DNA from: Bacillus thuringiensis
GTDB taxonomy: Bacteria > Bacillota > Bacilli > Bacillales > Bacillaceae_G
Length of the DNA: 64,000 nt
Assembly (NCBI RefSeq): GCF_014932895.1
Contig: NZ_JACYOF010000001.1
Coordinates: 1,012,480 to 1,076,479 of the forward strand
Direction of reading: 5' to 3'
In this document: positions 24,786 through 33,972 of the stretch, piece after piece
Layout of the letters: each line of letters opens with the position of its first letter
Position numbering within the stretch: position 1 is the first letter of the stretch
Position numbers and translations under genes: made by a program
Notes under the pieces: model-generated
Told to the model about the DNA's origin: nothing
The model's input: the letters and a program-made list of their open reading frames with translations, nothing else
The model's database searches: none

Positions 24786-24900
24786 CTCCTGCTTTTCTCC
24801 ACTTTAAATATTAAAATAAAGGATTATCTTTCTCCTTATCTACAAGATGCATTTCCTATATGTGAATCGAAAGAAAATAGATAATAGCGTAGAACATTGA

Positions 24901-24938
24901 AACAGAAAAGAGATGGTATTGCCATCTCTTTTCTGTTT
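24901..24938 (+). terminator. Terminator downstream of the YdjO-like gene
   Basis: AACAGAAAAGAGATGG / CCATCTCTTTTCTGTT; 16-bp stem, 115 bases after the stop. Confidence 0.8.
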
Positions 24939-24988
24939 TAAATTCCCCTTATCAAACCCTAGTTATGCACAGCTCATTTTAGCTAATA

Positions 24989-25036
24989 AAAAACGAAAGA
25001 GAACATCATTTTTACTATGTTCTCTTTCGCTTTTTT
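24989..25036 (-). terminator. Terminator of the bceAB-like operon
   Basis: CGAAAGAGAACAT / ATGTTCTCTTTCG with T tracts on both strands, ending at the permease stop. Confidence 0.88.
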
Positions 25037-26981
25037 ATTTACTCACAATCCGAAAATAAGAACGAACCGTTAAGAAATAATATCCGATATAAATGACACC
25101 GTATACTCCGATACTAATTAGGAGCGGAATCATAATTTCAAATGGTAGTAAGTTGGCTAAACCTTTTAGTGCAAATAGGCTGTGTAAAATTCCGATTACT
25201 AACGGAATCGCAAAGATAAAGCTTACTTGTTTTGCAATTGCTTTTTTCATTTCTTGTTTCGTTACACCGACTTTGCGAAGTACAACGTAACGTTCACGAT
25301 CTGCATTTGCTTCTGTTAATTGTTTAAAGTAAATGATGGAACCTGTTGCTAGTAAGAATACAAGTCCTAAGAACATTCCGATAAACATCATTAGGCCAGT
25401 TCCTTCAAGCCCCATGTGGAAGCCAGTGTAGAAGTCTCTAAATGGTGGTACCATTTCTGATTCACCAGCTGGCATCACTTTTGTTAATTTTTCTGTTAAT
25501 ACTTTACTGTTTCTTTCATCTTTTACATCAATATTTTTTACAACGCGTGTTCCAAATGCTTGCTTCGCTTGTTCGTACATTTCATCTGAAACGACAACAA
25601 CTAGTTCACCTAAGTTCGTAATTGCAGTATTATTTACACCTTGAATCGTTAATGTCTTCGTTTCATTTCCAATTTGGAATACCGCTTTATTTCCTTTATA
25701 TTGAGGGCTAAATTCATATCCTTCAATATAAGAACTATCATAGATAAATGCTTCGCCAGTGGCTACATTTACTGTTTCTGCATCGATTTTTTTAGCAAGT
25801 TTATTAAATTCTGACTGAGACATGAACTGATATTTCTCTGAGATTCTGTAGTTCATATTAAAAATGAAATCAACCTTATCTCCTTCAAACTTCCCTTTTA
25901 CCGGAACCATCTCAATTTCAAACTGATCTTTTACAGGGTGATTTGCTTTCTCTTCGGCAAAAATCGCATTTACTTTCTTATCTAGCTCTGCATCTTTTTT
26001 CTCGTAAGAATAACTGTACGGCGCAACTGCTTTTGATTGCGTAAATGTGTTGTAATACATCATAACTGACGTACCAACCGCTGTTAATGTTACCGCACTT
26101 AAAATAGAAATTGTCGCAAGTGACTTTGCATTTCCTTTAATACGATATAGTAACTGTGACGTTGTGACCATATTCATACCGTTATAAAACGATGATTTAT
26201 TATTTCTTGCACGTTTCAATACGAATACTGTAAAGAACATAAATAGTAAGTACGTACCTAATACTGTCGCAAGTAAAATATAAAGTGCGACTACCATAAA
26301 GTCTGCATACTTAAGTGCCTTCATATACATTAATGCTAAGAAATAACCTGAACCGATTAAGAAAACGGAAAGTAATGCCATAATGACTGATCCTTTTGGC
26401 ATTGCTTCTCCTTCACGTTCTGCACGGAAAAGTTCAATCAACTTAAAGCGGTAAATTAGGCGGTACCCTTGAAGTGATGTATACAAAATAATCACAAAGA
26501 AAATAATTGCTGTATCAATAATTGCAGCCATCGGTACTTCAAAATGAACATTTAAGTTTAATCCCATCATACTTACTAGTAGTTCAAGGAATAGTTTTGA
26601 AAGGACGCTACCAATCGCAATCCCGATAATTAAAGACATTAATCCCATTAACATATTTTCATAAAAGAGCATTTTACCAATCTGTCGTTTACGAATACCT
26701 AATAAGGAATATAATCCAACTTCTTTTTTACGTTTTCGTGTAAAGAATCCGTTCGAATATATAATGAACACTGCTACGAAAATAATAAGCATGACACTGG
26801 AAACTTGGAATGCACCGCTAATTTTTTTAGAACCTTCCGCGGCTTTTTCCATTTGCGAATTGTACTGCAGTACTTTAAATGTAAAGTAAATGACGATACT
26901 AAAAATCATAGATGCAAAATATACAAAGTAGTCTTTAAAGTTCCGCTGTATGTTGCGGAGGGCAATGCTAGATAAGGTCAT
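25035..26981 (-). CDS. BceB-type ABC transporter permease
   Basis: 648 aa with the BceB layout: ten membrane helices, a FtsX-like half at about residues 55-190 (YSNGFFTRKRKKEVGLYSLL, GIRKRQIGKMLFYENMLMG), and a large extracellular domain of about 200 residues between helices 7 and 8 (about 320-520) that binds peptide antibiotics and talks to a sensor kinase in known systems. It overlaps the ATPase gene by 14 bases. With the ATPase it forms a peptide-sensing and detoxification module. No kinase gene is adjacent; the BceRS-type pair at 30071 is the nearest. Confidence 0.9.
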   Translation of the reverse strand: MTLSSIALRNIQRNFKDYFVYFASMIFSIVIYFTFKVLQYNSQMEKAAEGSKKISGAFQVSSVMLIIFVAVFIIYSNGFFTRKRKKEVGLYSLLGIRKRQIGKMLFYENMLMGLMSLIIGIAIGSVLSKLFLELLVSMMGLNLNVHFEVPMAAIIDTAIIFFVIILYTSLQGYRLIYRFKLIELFRAEREGEAMPKGSVIMALLSVFLIGSGYFLALMYMKALKYADFMVVALYILLATVLGTYLLFMFFTVFVLKRARNNKSSFYNGMNMVTTSQLLYRIKGNAKSLATISILSAVTLTAVGTSVMMYYNTFTQSKAVAPYSYSYEKKDAELDKKVNAIFAEEKANHPVKDQFEIEMVPVKGKFEGDKVDFIFNMNYRISEKYQFMSQSEFNKLAKKIDAETVNVATGEAFIYDSSYIEGYEFSPQYKGNKAVFQIGNETKTLTIQGVNNTAITNLGELVVVVSDEMYEQAKQAFGTRVVKNIDVKDERNSKVLTEKLTKVMPAGESEMVPPFRDFYTGFHMGLEGTGLMMFIGMFLGLVFLLATGSIIYFKQLTEANADRERYVVLRKVGVTKQEMKKAIAKQVSFIFAIPLVIGILHSLFALKGLANLLPFEIMIPLLISIGVYGVIYIGYYFLTVRSYFRIVSK

Positions 26982-27738
26982 CAGCCATACCTCCAGAAAT
27001 AGAAGACATTACGTCAACGACTTGTTGGAAGAACTGTTTACGCGTTAATTCACCGCGGTGCAATTCTTTATATAACTCACCATCTTTAATGAAAATAACT
27101 CGTTTACAGTAACTTGCCGCAAATGCATCGTGCGTTACCATTAAAATTGTAGAGTTATCATATTCATTTAACGACTTCATACTTTCTAATAAATCTGTCG
27201 CTGATTTAGAATCGAGCGCTCCAGTCGGCTCGTCCCCGAAAATCATACTAGGATTCGTAACGATCGCACGCGATGCTGCGCAGCGCTGCTTCTGTCCACC
27301 CGACACTTGATATGGGAACTGACTTAAAATATGATCAATACCGAATTTCTTTGAGATTTCAAGAACGCGGCGATCAATCTCACTCGCTTTCACCTTTGAT
27401 AACGCAAGAGGTAACGCAATGTTCTCTTTCACCGTTAACGTATCTAATAAATTATAGTCTTGGAAAATGAACCCTAAATGATCACGGCGGAATAACGCTA
27501 GCTTATCATCGTTCATCTTTACGATATCTTTTCCATCAATTAAAATTTCACCGTTCGTCGCATTATCAATTGTAGAAAGAACGTTTAGTAGCGTCGTCTT
27601 ACCCGAACCAGAAGGTCCCATAATTCCAACGAACTCACCTTCTTTTACTTGTAAGTTAATACCTTTTAACGCTGCAAATTTATTACCACCTGTGTCATAC
27701 ACTTTTTCAATATTTTTTGCTTCTAACACTGTTTTCAT
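26968..27738 (-). CDS. BceA-type ABC transporter ATPase
   Basis: 256 aa. Walker A GPSGSGKTT (near 40), Q-loop GFIFQDYNLLDTLTV, signature VSGGQKQRCA, Walker B MIFGDEPTGALD and switch His (VTHD) are intact. MacB/LolD-type ATPase partner of the downstream permease. The ATG at 27738 has GAGGGATG in front and is preferred to 27753. Upstream lie two boxes of the BceR type (27812-27839 and 27928-27956). Confidence 0.92.
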   Translation of the reverse strand: MKTVLEAKNIEKVYDTGGNKFAALKGINLQVKEGEFVGIMGPSGSGKTTLLNVLSTIDNATNGEILIDGKDIVKMNDDKLALFRRDHLGFIFQDYNLLDTLTVKENIALPLALSKVKASEIDRRVLEISKKFGIDHILSQFPYQVSGGQKQRCAASRAIVTNPSMIFGDEPTGALDSKSATDLLESMKSLNEYDNSTILMVTHDAFAASYCKRVIFIKDGELYKELHRGELTRKQFFQQVVDVMSSISGGMADDLI

Positions 27739-27811
27739 CTCGACATCCCTCATTTCTTCTATTCTCTATTTTCAACTATATACACTCTCTACTCTTGCCA
27801 CTATCGATGTT

Positions 27812-27840
27812 TCTTACACAAACATGACAGTTATGTAAGG
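27812..27840. promoter_or_regulatory. BceR-type box 2, before bceAB
   Basis: TCTTACA then TGACA-GTTA-TGTAA at 27825-27838 followed by GG; about 90 bases before the bceA start. The preceding CTATCGAT block and the N7 spacing match box 1 at 22501. Confidence 0.72.
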
Positions 27841-27927
27841 CTGTTAAGCAGAGACATCAAAATTTAACCTAGTGAATGAAAGTACTTTGTTACTATAGCA
27901 TTGGGATATCATGCCATCCATTCATTC

Positions 27928-27957
27928 TCCTTACAGGAACATTACAATTTTGTAAGG
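27928..27957. promoter_or_regulatory. BceR-type box 3, between bceAB and the AraC gene
   Basis: CCTTACA at 27929, then TTACA-ATTT-TGTAA at 27942-27955 and GG. About 88 bases before the AraC-type gene, and 190 bases before bceA in the same orientation as box 2, so it may serve either promoter. Confidence 0.68.
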
Positions 27958-28043
27958 TAAAAAAACTACCTACAAAGTTGTGCACGAAATGTCGGATGTA
28001 GCTATTTCATTCCTGCTATTCTAGGTACAGAGGAGGTCATATA

Positions 28044-28916
28044 ATGGATTCACTTAAAAATATGAATGCGGCAATGCAATATATTGAAGACAACCTTACA
28101 CACGAAATTGATTTTAAAAAAGTCGCAAAAATAGCTTTCTGCTCCGAATATCATTTCAAAAGAATGTTTTCTTTTCTAGCTGGCATATCACTATCAGAAT
28201 ATATTCGCTATAGACGTCTTACTCTTGCTGCCTTTGAACTAAAAAATAACAATGCGAAAGTCATTGATGTCGCTATAAAATATGGATACAATTCACCCGA
28301 TTCATTTGCTCGTGCATTTCAAAATCTGCACGGAATAACACCTTCAGAAGCTCGAAATACTCGTAGTTCTTTGAAAGCATATTCACCAATGACCTTCCAG
28401 TTATCGATTAAAGGAGGAAATGAAATGAACTATCGAATTGAAGAAAAAGAACCATTTCGAATCATTGGTATACAAAAACGAGTACCGATTGTTTTTAACG
28501 GTGTAAATGAAGAAATTGCTTCTATGTGGAAAAGTTTAGACCATGAATCTATTCAAACATTAAAATCACTTTCAAATATTGAACCTACAGGACTTATTAG
28601 TGCTTCTACTAACTTTTCTGAAAGAAGAATGGAGGAAAAAGGCGAACTTGACCACTATATTGGAGTAGCCACAACAAAAGATTGTCCAGAGCAATTCAAA
28701 CAACTTGAAGTTGCTGCTTCAACGTGGGCTATATTTGAAGCTGTTGGTCCATTTCCTGATGCATTACAAAATGTATGGGGACGTATTTATTCTGAATGGT
28801 TCCCTTCCTCAAACTATGAACTAGCAAAAGGACCAGAAATATTGTGGAATGAACAGAAAGATATATCTTCTCCAAACTTTAAAAGTGAAATTTGGATACC
28901 GGTTTTGAAGAAATAA
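28044..28916 (+). CDS. AraC-family regulator with GyrI-like effector domain
   Basis: 290 aa. Residues about 8-105 are a double helix-turn-helix of the AraC type ([51 protein letters not shown]). Residues 128-290 are a GyrI-like ligand domain ([58 protein letters not shown]). Such proteins sense hydrophobic drugs, as with Rob or BmrR-type domains. It diverges from bceAB across boxes 2 and 3. A perfect internal AAGGAGG seven bases before in-frame ATG 128 could produce the ligand domain alone. Confidence 0.9.
   Translation: MDSLKNMNAAMQYIEDNLTHEIDFKKVAKIAFCSEYHFKRMFSFLAGISLSEYIRYRRLTLAAFELKNNNAKVIDVAIKYGYNSPDSFARAFQNLHGITPSEARNTRSSLKAYSPMTFQLSIKGGNEMNYRIEEKEPFRIIGIQKRVPIVFNGVNEEIASMWKSLDHESIQTLKSLSNIEPTGLISASTNFSERRMEEKGELDHYIGVATTKDCPEQFKQLEVAASTWAIFEAVGPFPDALQNVWGRIYSEWFPSSNYELAKGPEILWNEQKDISSPNFKSEIWIPVLKK
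28411..28427 (+). promoter_or_regulatory. Internal Shine-Dalgarno and in-frame ATG within the AraC-type gene
   Basis: AAGGAGG (28411-28417), seven bases, ATG (28425), in frame at codon 128, exactly where the effector domain begins. As good as the SD of the full-length gene (AGAGGAGG). Predicts a 163-aa ligand-domain isoform. Confidence 0.6.
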
Positions 28917-28958
28917 AAATAAAGCTGCTTTTCCATGAAAGGAAAAGCAGCTTTTATT
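28916..28958. terminator. Bidirectional terminator, AraC gene / sdpI
   Basis: AAAGCTGCTTTTCC / GGAAAAGCAGCTTT with T/A tracts on both sides. Confidence 0.88.
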
Positions 28959-29593
28959 TACATTTTCAGTTCTTTTTTATACACCACATAAGAATATCCC
29001 ATCGTTAGTCCTACTGCGCCAATAATAATTCCAACCATTACGAAAGATTTCCATGCCACGGGTGCAAAGACACTTATAATCATAATGATTCCTACTGCAA
29101 CAAACACCTTTCCGCTAAAACGGTGTGTCTTTCTCCATACTTCTTCATTGCTTAATGTCCACGGTGTTCTTATGCCTACAAAGTAATTTGGTTTGCACTG
29201 TGGTAAATAGTTTCCGATGACTATAAATAAAAGGCCAACTAATAATTCTGGAACTCGATTAACAAATAAGTTATATCCTAGTCCACTTGTAATAACATCT
29301 ATATTTCCTACAAATAGTAGCAATAGTATTCCGTTATTTATCATCATAAATGCTTTTGAAAATTTCTCATAATTCGCTTTCTTTGGATCAATCTTCGGTA
29401 ACACATTTAAAAAGATATATAATGCAATCATAATTCCAACCATAGAAAGCATTCCATACAATTTAGAGGAATATCCATCTACCTTACCGCCGCTCCAATG
29501 TGTCGCAATTGTATCCGGCAAATGCGGCCAAGCAAACGCCCATGCTATACAAGTTGTAACAATTAATATAATTGCAAAAAGATGCTTCTTCAT
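28958..29593 (-). CDS. sdpI: SdpI-family membrane immunity protein
   Basis: 211 aa with six membrane segments. An N-terminal DUF1648 part (WPHLPDTIATHWSGGKVDGY) and the SdpI domain (IGNYLPQCKPNYFVGIRTPW, TLSNEEVWRKTHRFSGKVFV) fit the B. subtilis SdpI family, which protects against the SdpC toxin and works with SdpR. It overlaps the regulator gene by four bases. No sdpABC toxin genes are in the window, so this is an orphan immunity or a stand-alone envelope gene. Confidence 0.88.
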   Translation of the reverse strand: MKKHLFAIILIVTTCIAWAFAWPHLPDTIATHWSGGKVDGYSSKLYGMLSMVGIMIALYIFLNVLPKIDPKKANYEKFSKAFMMINNGILLLLFVGNIDVITSGLGYNLFVNRVPELLVGLLFIVIGNYLPQCKPNYFVGIRTPWTLSNEEVWRKTHRFSGKVFVAVGIIMIISVFAPVAWKSFVMVGIIIGAVGLTMGYSYVVYKKELKM

Positions 29594-29862
29594 TTTCCCT
29601 CTTCCCCCTTATTCGTAAACGTAAACACCCAAGTCAATAAATCTTGAAAGACAGTTGTGTTTAAAGAGTACACAACAAATTGTCCTTTCTTTTCATCTTG
29701 AATAAGTTCAGCATTTTTAAGTGCATTTAAGTGGTGTGAAATACTTGGTTTCGTCATATTGAAATGTTCGGCAATTTCCCCAGCGGTTAAATCGCCTTCC
29801 TTTAATAAATCTAAAATTTTTCGTCTTGTTGGATCTGCTAATGCTTTGAACGCTTGATTCAA
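29590..29862 (-). CDS. sdpR: ArsR-family repressor SdpR
   Basis: 90 aa winged helix starting MNQAFKALADPTRRKILDLL with recognition helix TKPSISHHLNALKNAEL. The TTG at 29862 behind AAAGGAAG is chosen because SdpR proteins begin at this point; the GTG at 29880 would add six residues. No metal-binding Cys pair is seen, as in SdpR. A perfect inverted repeat 26 bases upstream (29888-29911) is the expected autorepression site. Confidence 0.88.
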   Translation of the reverse strand: MNQAFKALADPTRRKILDLLKEGDLTAGEIAEHFNMTKPSISHHLNALKNAELIQDEKKGQFVVYSLNTTVFQDLLTWVFTFTNKGEEGK

Positions 29863-29887
29863 TGTCTTTCTTCCTTTCACTAATTAG

Positions 29888-29911
29888 ACATTTAGATACT
29901 TATCTAAATGT
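29888..29911. promoter_or_regulatory. Putative SdpR operator
   Basis: Perfect 11-2-11 inverted repeat, ACATTTAGATA, CT, TATCTAAATGT, immediately before the sdpR translation start. Confidence 0.8.
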
Positions 29912-30070
29912 TAAAATGATTTCAGTTAATTGTCAATATTATATACGCCCCTTTTTACTTTTCTCACTTTTAACCTATACTGTTTATTAGCTTATCTTTC
30001 AACATAATGAAAAGACTTGAAACACATGATACACTATAGCTACAATTGTTTTTTGAGGAGGAATATACAT

Positions 30071-30766
30071 ATGTATAAAATTTTAATCGTTGAAGACGAT
30101 CCAAATATTTCATCATTACTACAATCTCACATTCAAAAATATGGTTACGACGCTGTGGTTACTGAAAATTTTGATGATATTATGGAATCGTTTAACACCG
30201 TAAAACCACACCTTGTTTTACTTGATGTAAACTTACCGAAATTCGATGGTTTCTACTGGTGCCGTCAAATTCGTCATGAATCTACTTGTCCAATTATTTT
30301 CATTTCAGCACGTGCAGGTGAAATGGAACAAATTATGGCGATTGAAAGCGGTGCAGATGATTATATTACAAAACCGTTCCACTACGACGTTGTAATGGCA
30401 AAAATTAAAGGGCAACTACGCCGTATTTATGGGGATTATGCACCAAATATTTCTGAACGTATCGTTGAAGTAGAAGGTTTAAAACTATTCCCAGAACGTC
30501 CAGAAATTCATTTTGGATCTGAGCAAGTTCTTTTAACAAAGAAAGAGGCAATTTTGGCAGAAATGTTATTATCTAAATTCCCTCGTACAGCAAGCCGCGA
30601 AGACTTATTAGCTGCACTTTGGGATGATGAAAGTTTCGTTGAAGAAAATACATTAAACGTAAATATTACGCGTCTTCGTAAGAAGTTCAATGAGCTTGGT
30701 ATTGAGAACTCTATCGAAACAGTACGCGGACTTGGATATCGTTTTAACGCCACTTGGAGTGAATAA
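30071..30766 (+). CDS. BceR-type response regulator
   Basis: 231 aa OmpR-family protein. Receiver with ILIVEDDPN, phospho-acceptor Asp in LVLLDVNLPKFDG, Lys in YITKPFHYD; winged helix with LLTKKEAILAEMLLSKFPRT and VEENTLNVNITRLRKKFNEL, the BceR/GraR style. The ATG at 30071 follows GAGGAGG; the longer frame from 30017 is not needed. It is followed two bases later by its kinase. It is the likely binder of the TNACA-N4-TGTAA boxes in this window. Confidence 0.92.
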   Translation: MYKILIVEDDPNISSLLQSHIQKYGYDAVVTENFDDIMESFNTVKPHLVLLDVNLPKFDGFYWCRQIRHESTCPIIFISARAGEMEQIMAIESGADDYITKPFHYDVVMAKIKGQLRRIYGDYAPNISERIVEVEGLKLFPERPEIHFGSEQVLLTKKEAILAEMLLSKFPRTASREDLLAALWDDESFVEENTLNVNITRLRKKFNELGIENSIETVRGLGYRFNATWSE

Positions 30767-30768
30767 GC

Positions 30769-31791
30769 ATGAAGCTATTTTTACGTGATCATTTTGCATT
30801 TTTTCTATTGTACGTATTAAACTTCGGTATTATTTTCGTTTTATATGATGCGGTCGATGGATTCCAAAATAATAAATTTTACTTCGTCGTTTTAAGTTTA
30901 TACTTATTTATTTGTTTCCTCGCTTACCGTTACGTTCGCAATCGTAGAATGTATCATAGATTAAGTGAGCAACCAGAAAAAATGGAGGACGCGTTTATTG
31001 AAAGGGCAACTGCACCAATGCCTCACGGTGTAAATGAACTCGTGCGTACGCAGTACCGTCTCTTCCAAAAAGAACTACAATCGTACGAAGTAAAACAACA
31101 GGAACATCAATTGTTTATTAATCACTGGGTACATCAAATGAAAACGCCCGTTTCTGTCATGCAGCTTATGGTACTGGAAATGGAAGATGAACATTTAATT
31201 CCAAAGTTTAAAAAAGAATTAGAACGACTCAATCAAGGACTTGATATGGCTTTATACATGGCACGATTAAATAATTTCCATGAAGACTTCCATGTCGAGA
31301 CGATTTCATTAAAAGATACTGTAACAAAAAATATTAATGGATTAAAAGAACTATTCATTCGTAATGGTGTCTTCCCTGTTTTAGAGGTTCATTCTGATTT
31401 AAAAGTTACTTCTGATGCGAAATGGCTAAATTTCATTATCTATCAGTTAATGACAAATGCTGTTCGTTACTCTGATGAGCGTGGAAAGAAAGTGTTCTTA
31501 TCTGCTTATAAAAATGGAAAAGATATTATTTTAGAAGTTCGCGATGAAGGCGTTGGTATTCCGCAAGAAGATATTCGAAGAGTATTTGAACCGTTTTACA
31601 CGGGAAAAAACGGTCGTACATTCGGAGAGTCTACTGGAATGGGACTTTATATTGTAAGTAAAATTTGTGATTATTTGGGTCACTCTGTCAAACTAGATTC
31701 TGAAGTTGGTAAAGGAACGACGATTAAAATCATCTTCCATCATGCTGCGAGCAATCAAGCAGAGAATGCAGAGAAGGTGACCGAAGCATGA
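30769..31791 (+). CDS. BceS-type intramembrane-sensing histidine kinase
   Basis: 340 aa. Two membrane helices (about 10-29 and 36-55) joined by a very short outer loop, so it cannot sense alone and normally relies on a BceAB-type permease. Phospho-His in INHWVHQMKTPVSVMQLMVL near 121; ATP site QLMTNAVRYSD, DEGVGIP, FGESTGMGLYIVSKI. The ribosome site GGAGTG lies inside the end of the regulator gene. A terminator follows, and a three-permease block starts 95 bases later. Confidence 0.92.
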   Translation: MKLFLRDHFAFFLLYVLNFGIIFVLYDAVDGFQNNKFYFVVLSLYLFICFLAYRYVRNRRMYHRLSEQPEKMEDAFIERATAPMPHGVNELVRTQYRLFQKELQSYEVKQQEHQLFINHWVHQMKTPVSVMQLMVLEMEDEHLIPKFKKELERLNQGLDMALYMARLNNFHEDFHVETISLKDTVTKNINGLKELFIRNGVFPVLEVHSDLKVTSDAKWLNFIIYQLMTNAVRYSDERGKKVFLSAYKNGKDIILEVRDEGVGIPQEDIRRVFEPFYTGKNGRTFGESTGMGLYIVSKICDYLGHSVKLDSEVGKGTTIKIIFHHAASNQAENAEKVTEA

Positions 31792-31806
31792 TCATAACAT
31801 ATGCTA

Positions 31807-31843
31807 GCAAAATGTATGAGAACTCACTCTCATACATTTTTTG
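31807..31843 (+). terminator. Terminator after the BceS-type kinase
   Basis: AAAATGTATGAGA / TCTCATACATTTT, 13-bp stem, six-base loop, T run. The stem core GTATGAG / CTCATAC recurs in the ATPase relic and the intact ATPase of the next block. Confidence 0.85.
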
Positions 31844-31885
31844 CAATAAAATTACTTCTATATCTTCTAGACGGAGGTATAGTCT

Positions 31886-33856
31886 ATGACATTTTGGCAA
31901 TTTGCATTTAAAAATGTAACGCGCAACTCAAGAGCTTATTTTGCCTACTTTGTAAGCAGTTCCTTTTCCATTGCTGTTTTCTTTTCGTTTGCCGTTTACT
32001 TATTCCATCCGAAATTACAAAACTTCAGCATGGCCTCTGAAGTTGCAGGATTAATGATATTTTCAGAAGTAATAATTGTATTCTTCTCTTTCTTCTTTTT
32101 ACTATATTCCATCGGTACTTTCTTGAAAGTTCGTAAAAAACAATTCGGGATTTTAACTATTTTAGGAATATCTAGAAAACAATTAAACCGTCTCGTCTTC
32201 ATGGAAAATATGTTAATCGGTATTTTATCTATCTTTTTCGGTATGCAGTTTGGACTTGTCTTTTCGCAATTTTTCTTATTAGTAACAGCCAAACTTACGC
32301 ATGTTCCAGGAATATATTTATACTGGCCTACTAACGCAATCATTTTAACGACAATTGTTTTTCTCAGTCTCTTTATCGTTGTATCTTCATTCACACCGAT
32401 GCTCATTCGGACAAGAAAAACAGTCTATCTTTTAAAAGCAAATGCCGGTCAGCAGAAAGAAAGGAAGCCATCTATACTTATTTCTCTAGTTGGCACTATA
32501 TGTTTAGTAGGTGGCTATGCTTTAGCAGGAAACCCAAAATATTTCGTTTCATTAGACCCGCAAATAGGAATGATATATATGTTTTCTAGTATTTTTCTTA
32601 TTCCGACGCTCGTTTCAATTGGAACGTATTTCTTCTTTTCACAAATTAGTTTCTTACTTATTCATATTTTGAAAAAGAGACGAAATTTCTATATGAAACG
32701 CATTAATATGCTTTGGATTTCTGACTTAGCAAGCCGTATTCGAACAAATATTAATATGCTTTTCATTGTAGCGATGTTATCTACTATCGCTTTTACGATG
32801 ATTACTTTTTTATACGGATTTGGAAAGTTTATGAAGATAGATGCCGAAAGGACTTCTCCATTCGCATTCTCTTATGTATCGTACGAAGCGAATCCCTTTA
32901 CTTCTCAGCACTTAAATTGGCTAGAGAAACAATTACAAGATGGGAAATTCTCTTATGACAAAATTAAAGTAGATTTATATGCTACACCTTTAAAAGAAGA
33001 CAAAGGCATGATAAATTACGATAGCATATATGCCATTAAACAAAGTGATTATAATAAGCTTGCCGATTCCTTACAACTAAAACAACTATTTATGAACGAT
33101 AACGAAGCATATGTTTTAGCTGGATCATCCTATTTTCCACTATTTAATGCAATGGATGACAGTTACACTAGAAAGCATATTACACTTTCTAGTACGAATT
33201 ACAAGTTACAAGTAAAAGGGTATGAAGCAGTTAATGCTATTCCAGCCTATTTCGCACATCAAACATTAGTATTACCTGATTCTATCATTCACAATTTACC
33301 CACTAATACGAAACATGTAACAACCTATAATTACAATGTACAAAATTGGGAGAATACGTATGCCATTGCTGGTGAATTTTTAAAACGAATTGAGACAGAT
33401 CGTGCAAGTGTTGAGCACGATGGACCACTCGTCCGTGTTTACGAATCGGGCAATTCCTTATACAGCATTAAATCGGGAAGTGCTTCCTATTTCCTAATCG
33501 GAACGTTCCTCGGAATCATTTTCTTTATTGGTGCTGGCAGTGTACTTTACTTCCGTATGTATACAGACTTAACAAACGAACAAGAAAAGTACGTAACGAT
33601 TACAAAGATTGGCTTAACAGAGTCAGAAATGAAGCGTTCTGCGACCATTCAGCTTGGAATCCTATTTTTCGTTCCATATATTATGGCTTCCATTCATACG
33701 ATGTTTGCAACAAAGATGTTACAGGATGTTATTAGTTTATCTTTATTCGCTGAAATTACGGTTGTACTTGTCATTTTCGGAACAGTCGAGATTATCTTTT
33801 TCCTATTAATTCGTTCACTTTATATGCAGAAGTTATCGCAATATATTCAGGTTTAA
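31886..33856 (+). CDS. BceB-type permease, array copy 1
   Basis: 656 aa, ten membrane helices with a large outer domain at about 320-520. Begins MTFWQFAFKNVTRNSRAYFA, has the FtsX-like FLKVRKKQFGILTILGISRK, and ends LSQYIQV. It shares most of its membrane sequence with copies 2 and 3, while the outer domain has diverged, as expected if each copy meets a different peptide. GGAGG seven bases before the ATG. The ATPase gene that should follow is reduced to a 31-codon relic. Confidence 0.9.
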   Translation: MTFWQFAFKNVTRNSRAYFAYFVSSSFSIAVFFSFAVYLFHPKLQNFSMASEVAGLMIFSEVIIVFFSFFFLLYSIGTFLKVRKKQFGILTILGISRKQLNRLVFMENMLIGILSIFFGMQFGLVFSQFFLLVTAKLTHVPGIYLYWPTNAIILTTIVFLSLFIVVSSFTPMLIRTRKTVYLLKANAGQQKERKPSILISLVGTICLVGGYALAGNPKYFVSLDPQIGMIYMFSSIFLIPTLVSIGTYFFFSQISFLLIHILKKRRNFYMKRINMLWISDLASRIRTNINMLFIVAMLSTIAFTMITFLYGFGKFMKIDAERTSPFAFSYVSYEANPFTSQHLNWLEKQLQDGKFSYDKIKVDLYATPLKEDKGMINYDSIYAIKQSDYNKLADSLQLKQLFMNDNEAYVLAGSSYFPLFNAMDDSYTRKHITLSSTNYKLQVKGYEAVNAIPAYFAHQTLVLPDSIIHNLPTNTKHVTTYNYNVQNWENTYAIAGEFLKRIETDRASVEHDGPLVRVYESGNSLYSIKSGSASYFLIGTFLGIIFFIGAGSVLYFRMYTDLTNEQEKYVTITKIGLTESEMKRSATIQLGILFFVPYIMASIHTMFATKMLQDVISLSLFAEITVVLVIFGTVEIIFFLLIRSLYMQKLSQYIQV

Positions 33857-33876
33857 ATGATAGAAAGGTGAGCTTT

Positions 33877-33972
33877 ATGGAAAAAGTATTACACATAGAA
33901 ATAAAAGAGTATGAGGAATATTCCCCTCATACTCCTTTCACGTTAACTCTATTAGGGGGGCTAGGTGAATGA
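33877..33972 (+). pseudogene. ABC ATPase relic (31 codons), internal deletion
   Basis: GAAAGGTG then ATG reading MEKVLHIEIKEYEEYSPHTP then FTLTLLGGLGE. The N-terminal end aligns with the intact ATPase at 35945 (MEEVLHIKNVSKVYEGKVPH) and the C-terminal LLGG with its LALLGGRRG end; about 220 residues including Walker A, signature and Walker B are gone. The ribosome site and the ATGA overlap with the next permease survive, so it may still act as a coupling leader. A 10-bp hairpin GAGTATGAGG / CCTCATACTC lies inside (33907-33934). Confidence 0.8.

Noticed and set aside
25093-25290. 65-aa plus-strand frame in the bceB-like gene
   Set aside because: Antisense shadow of the permease with no ribosome site.
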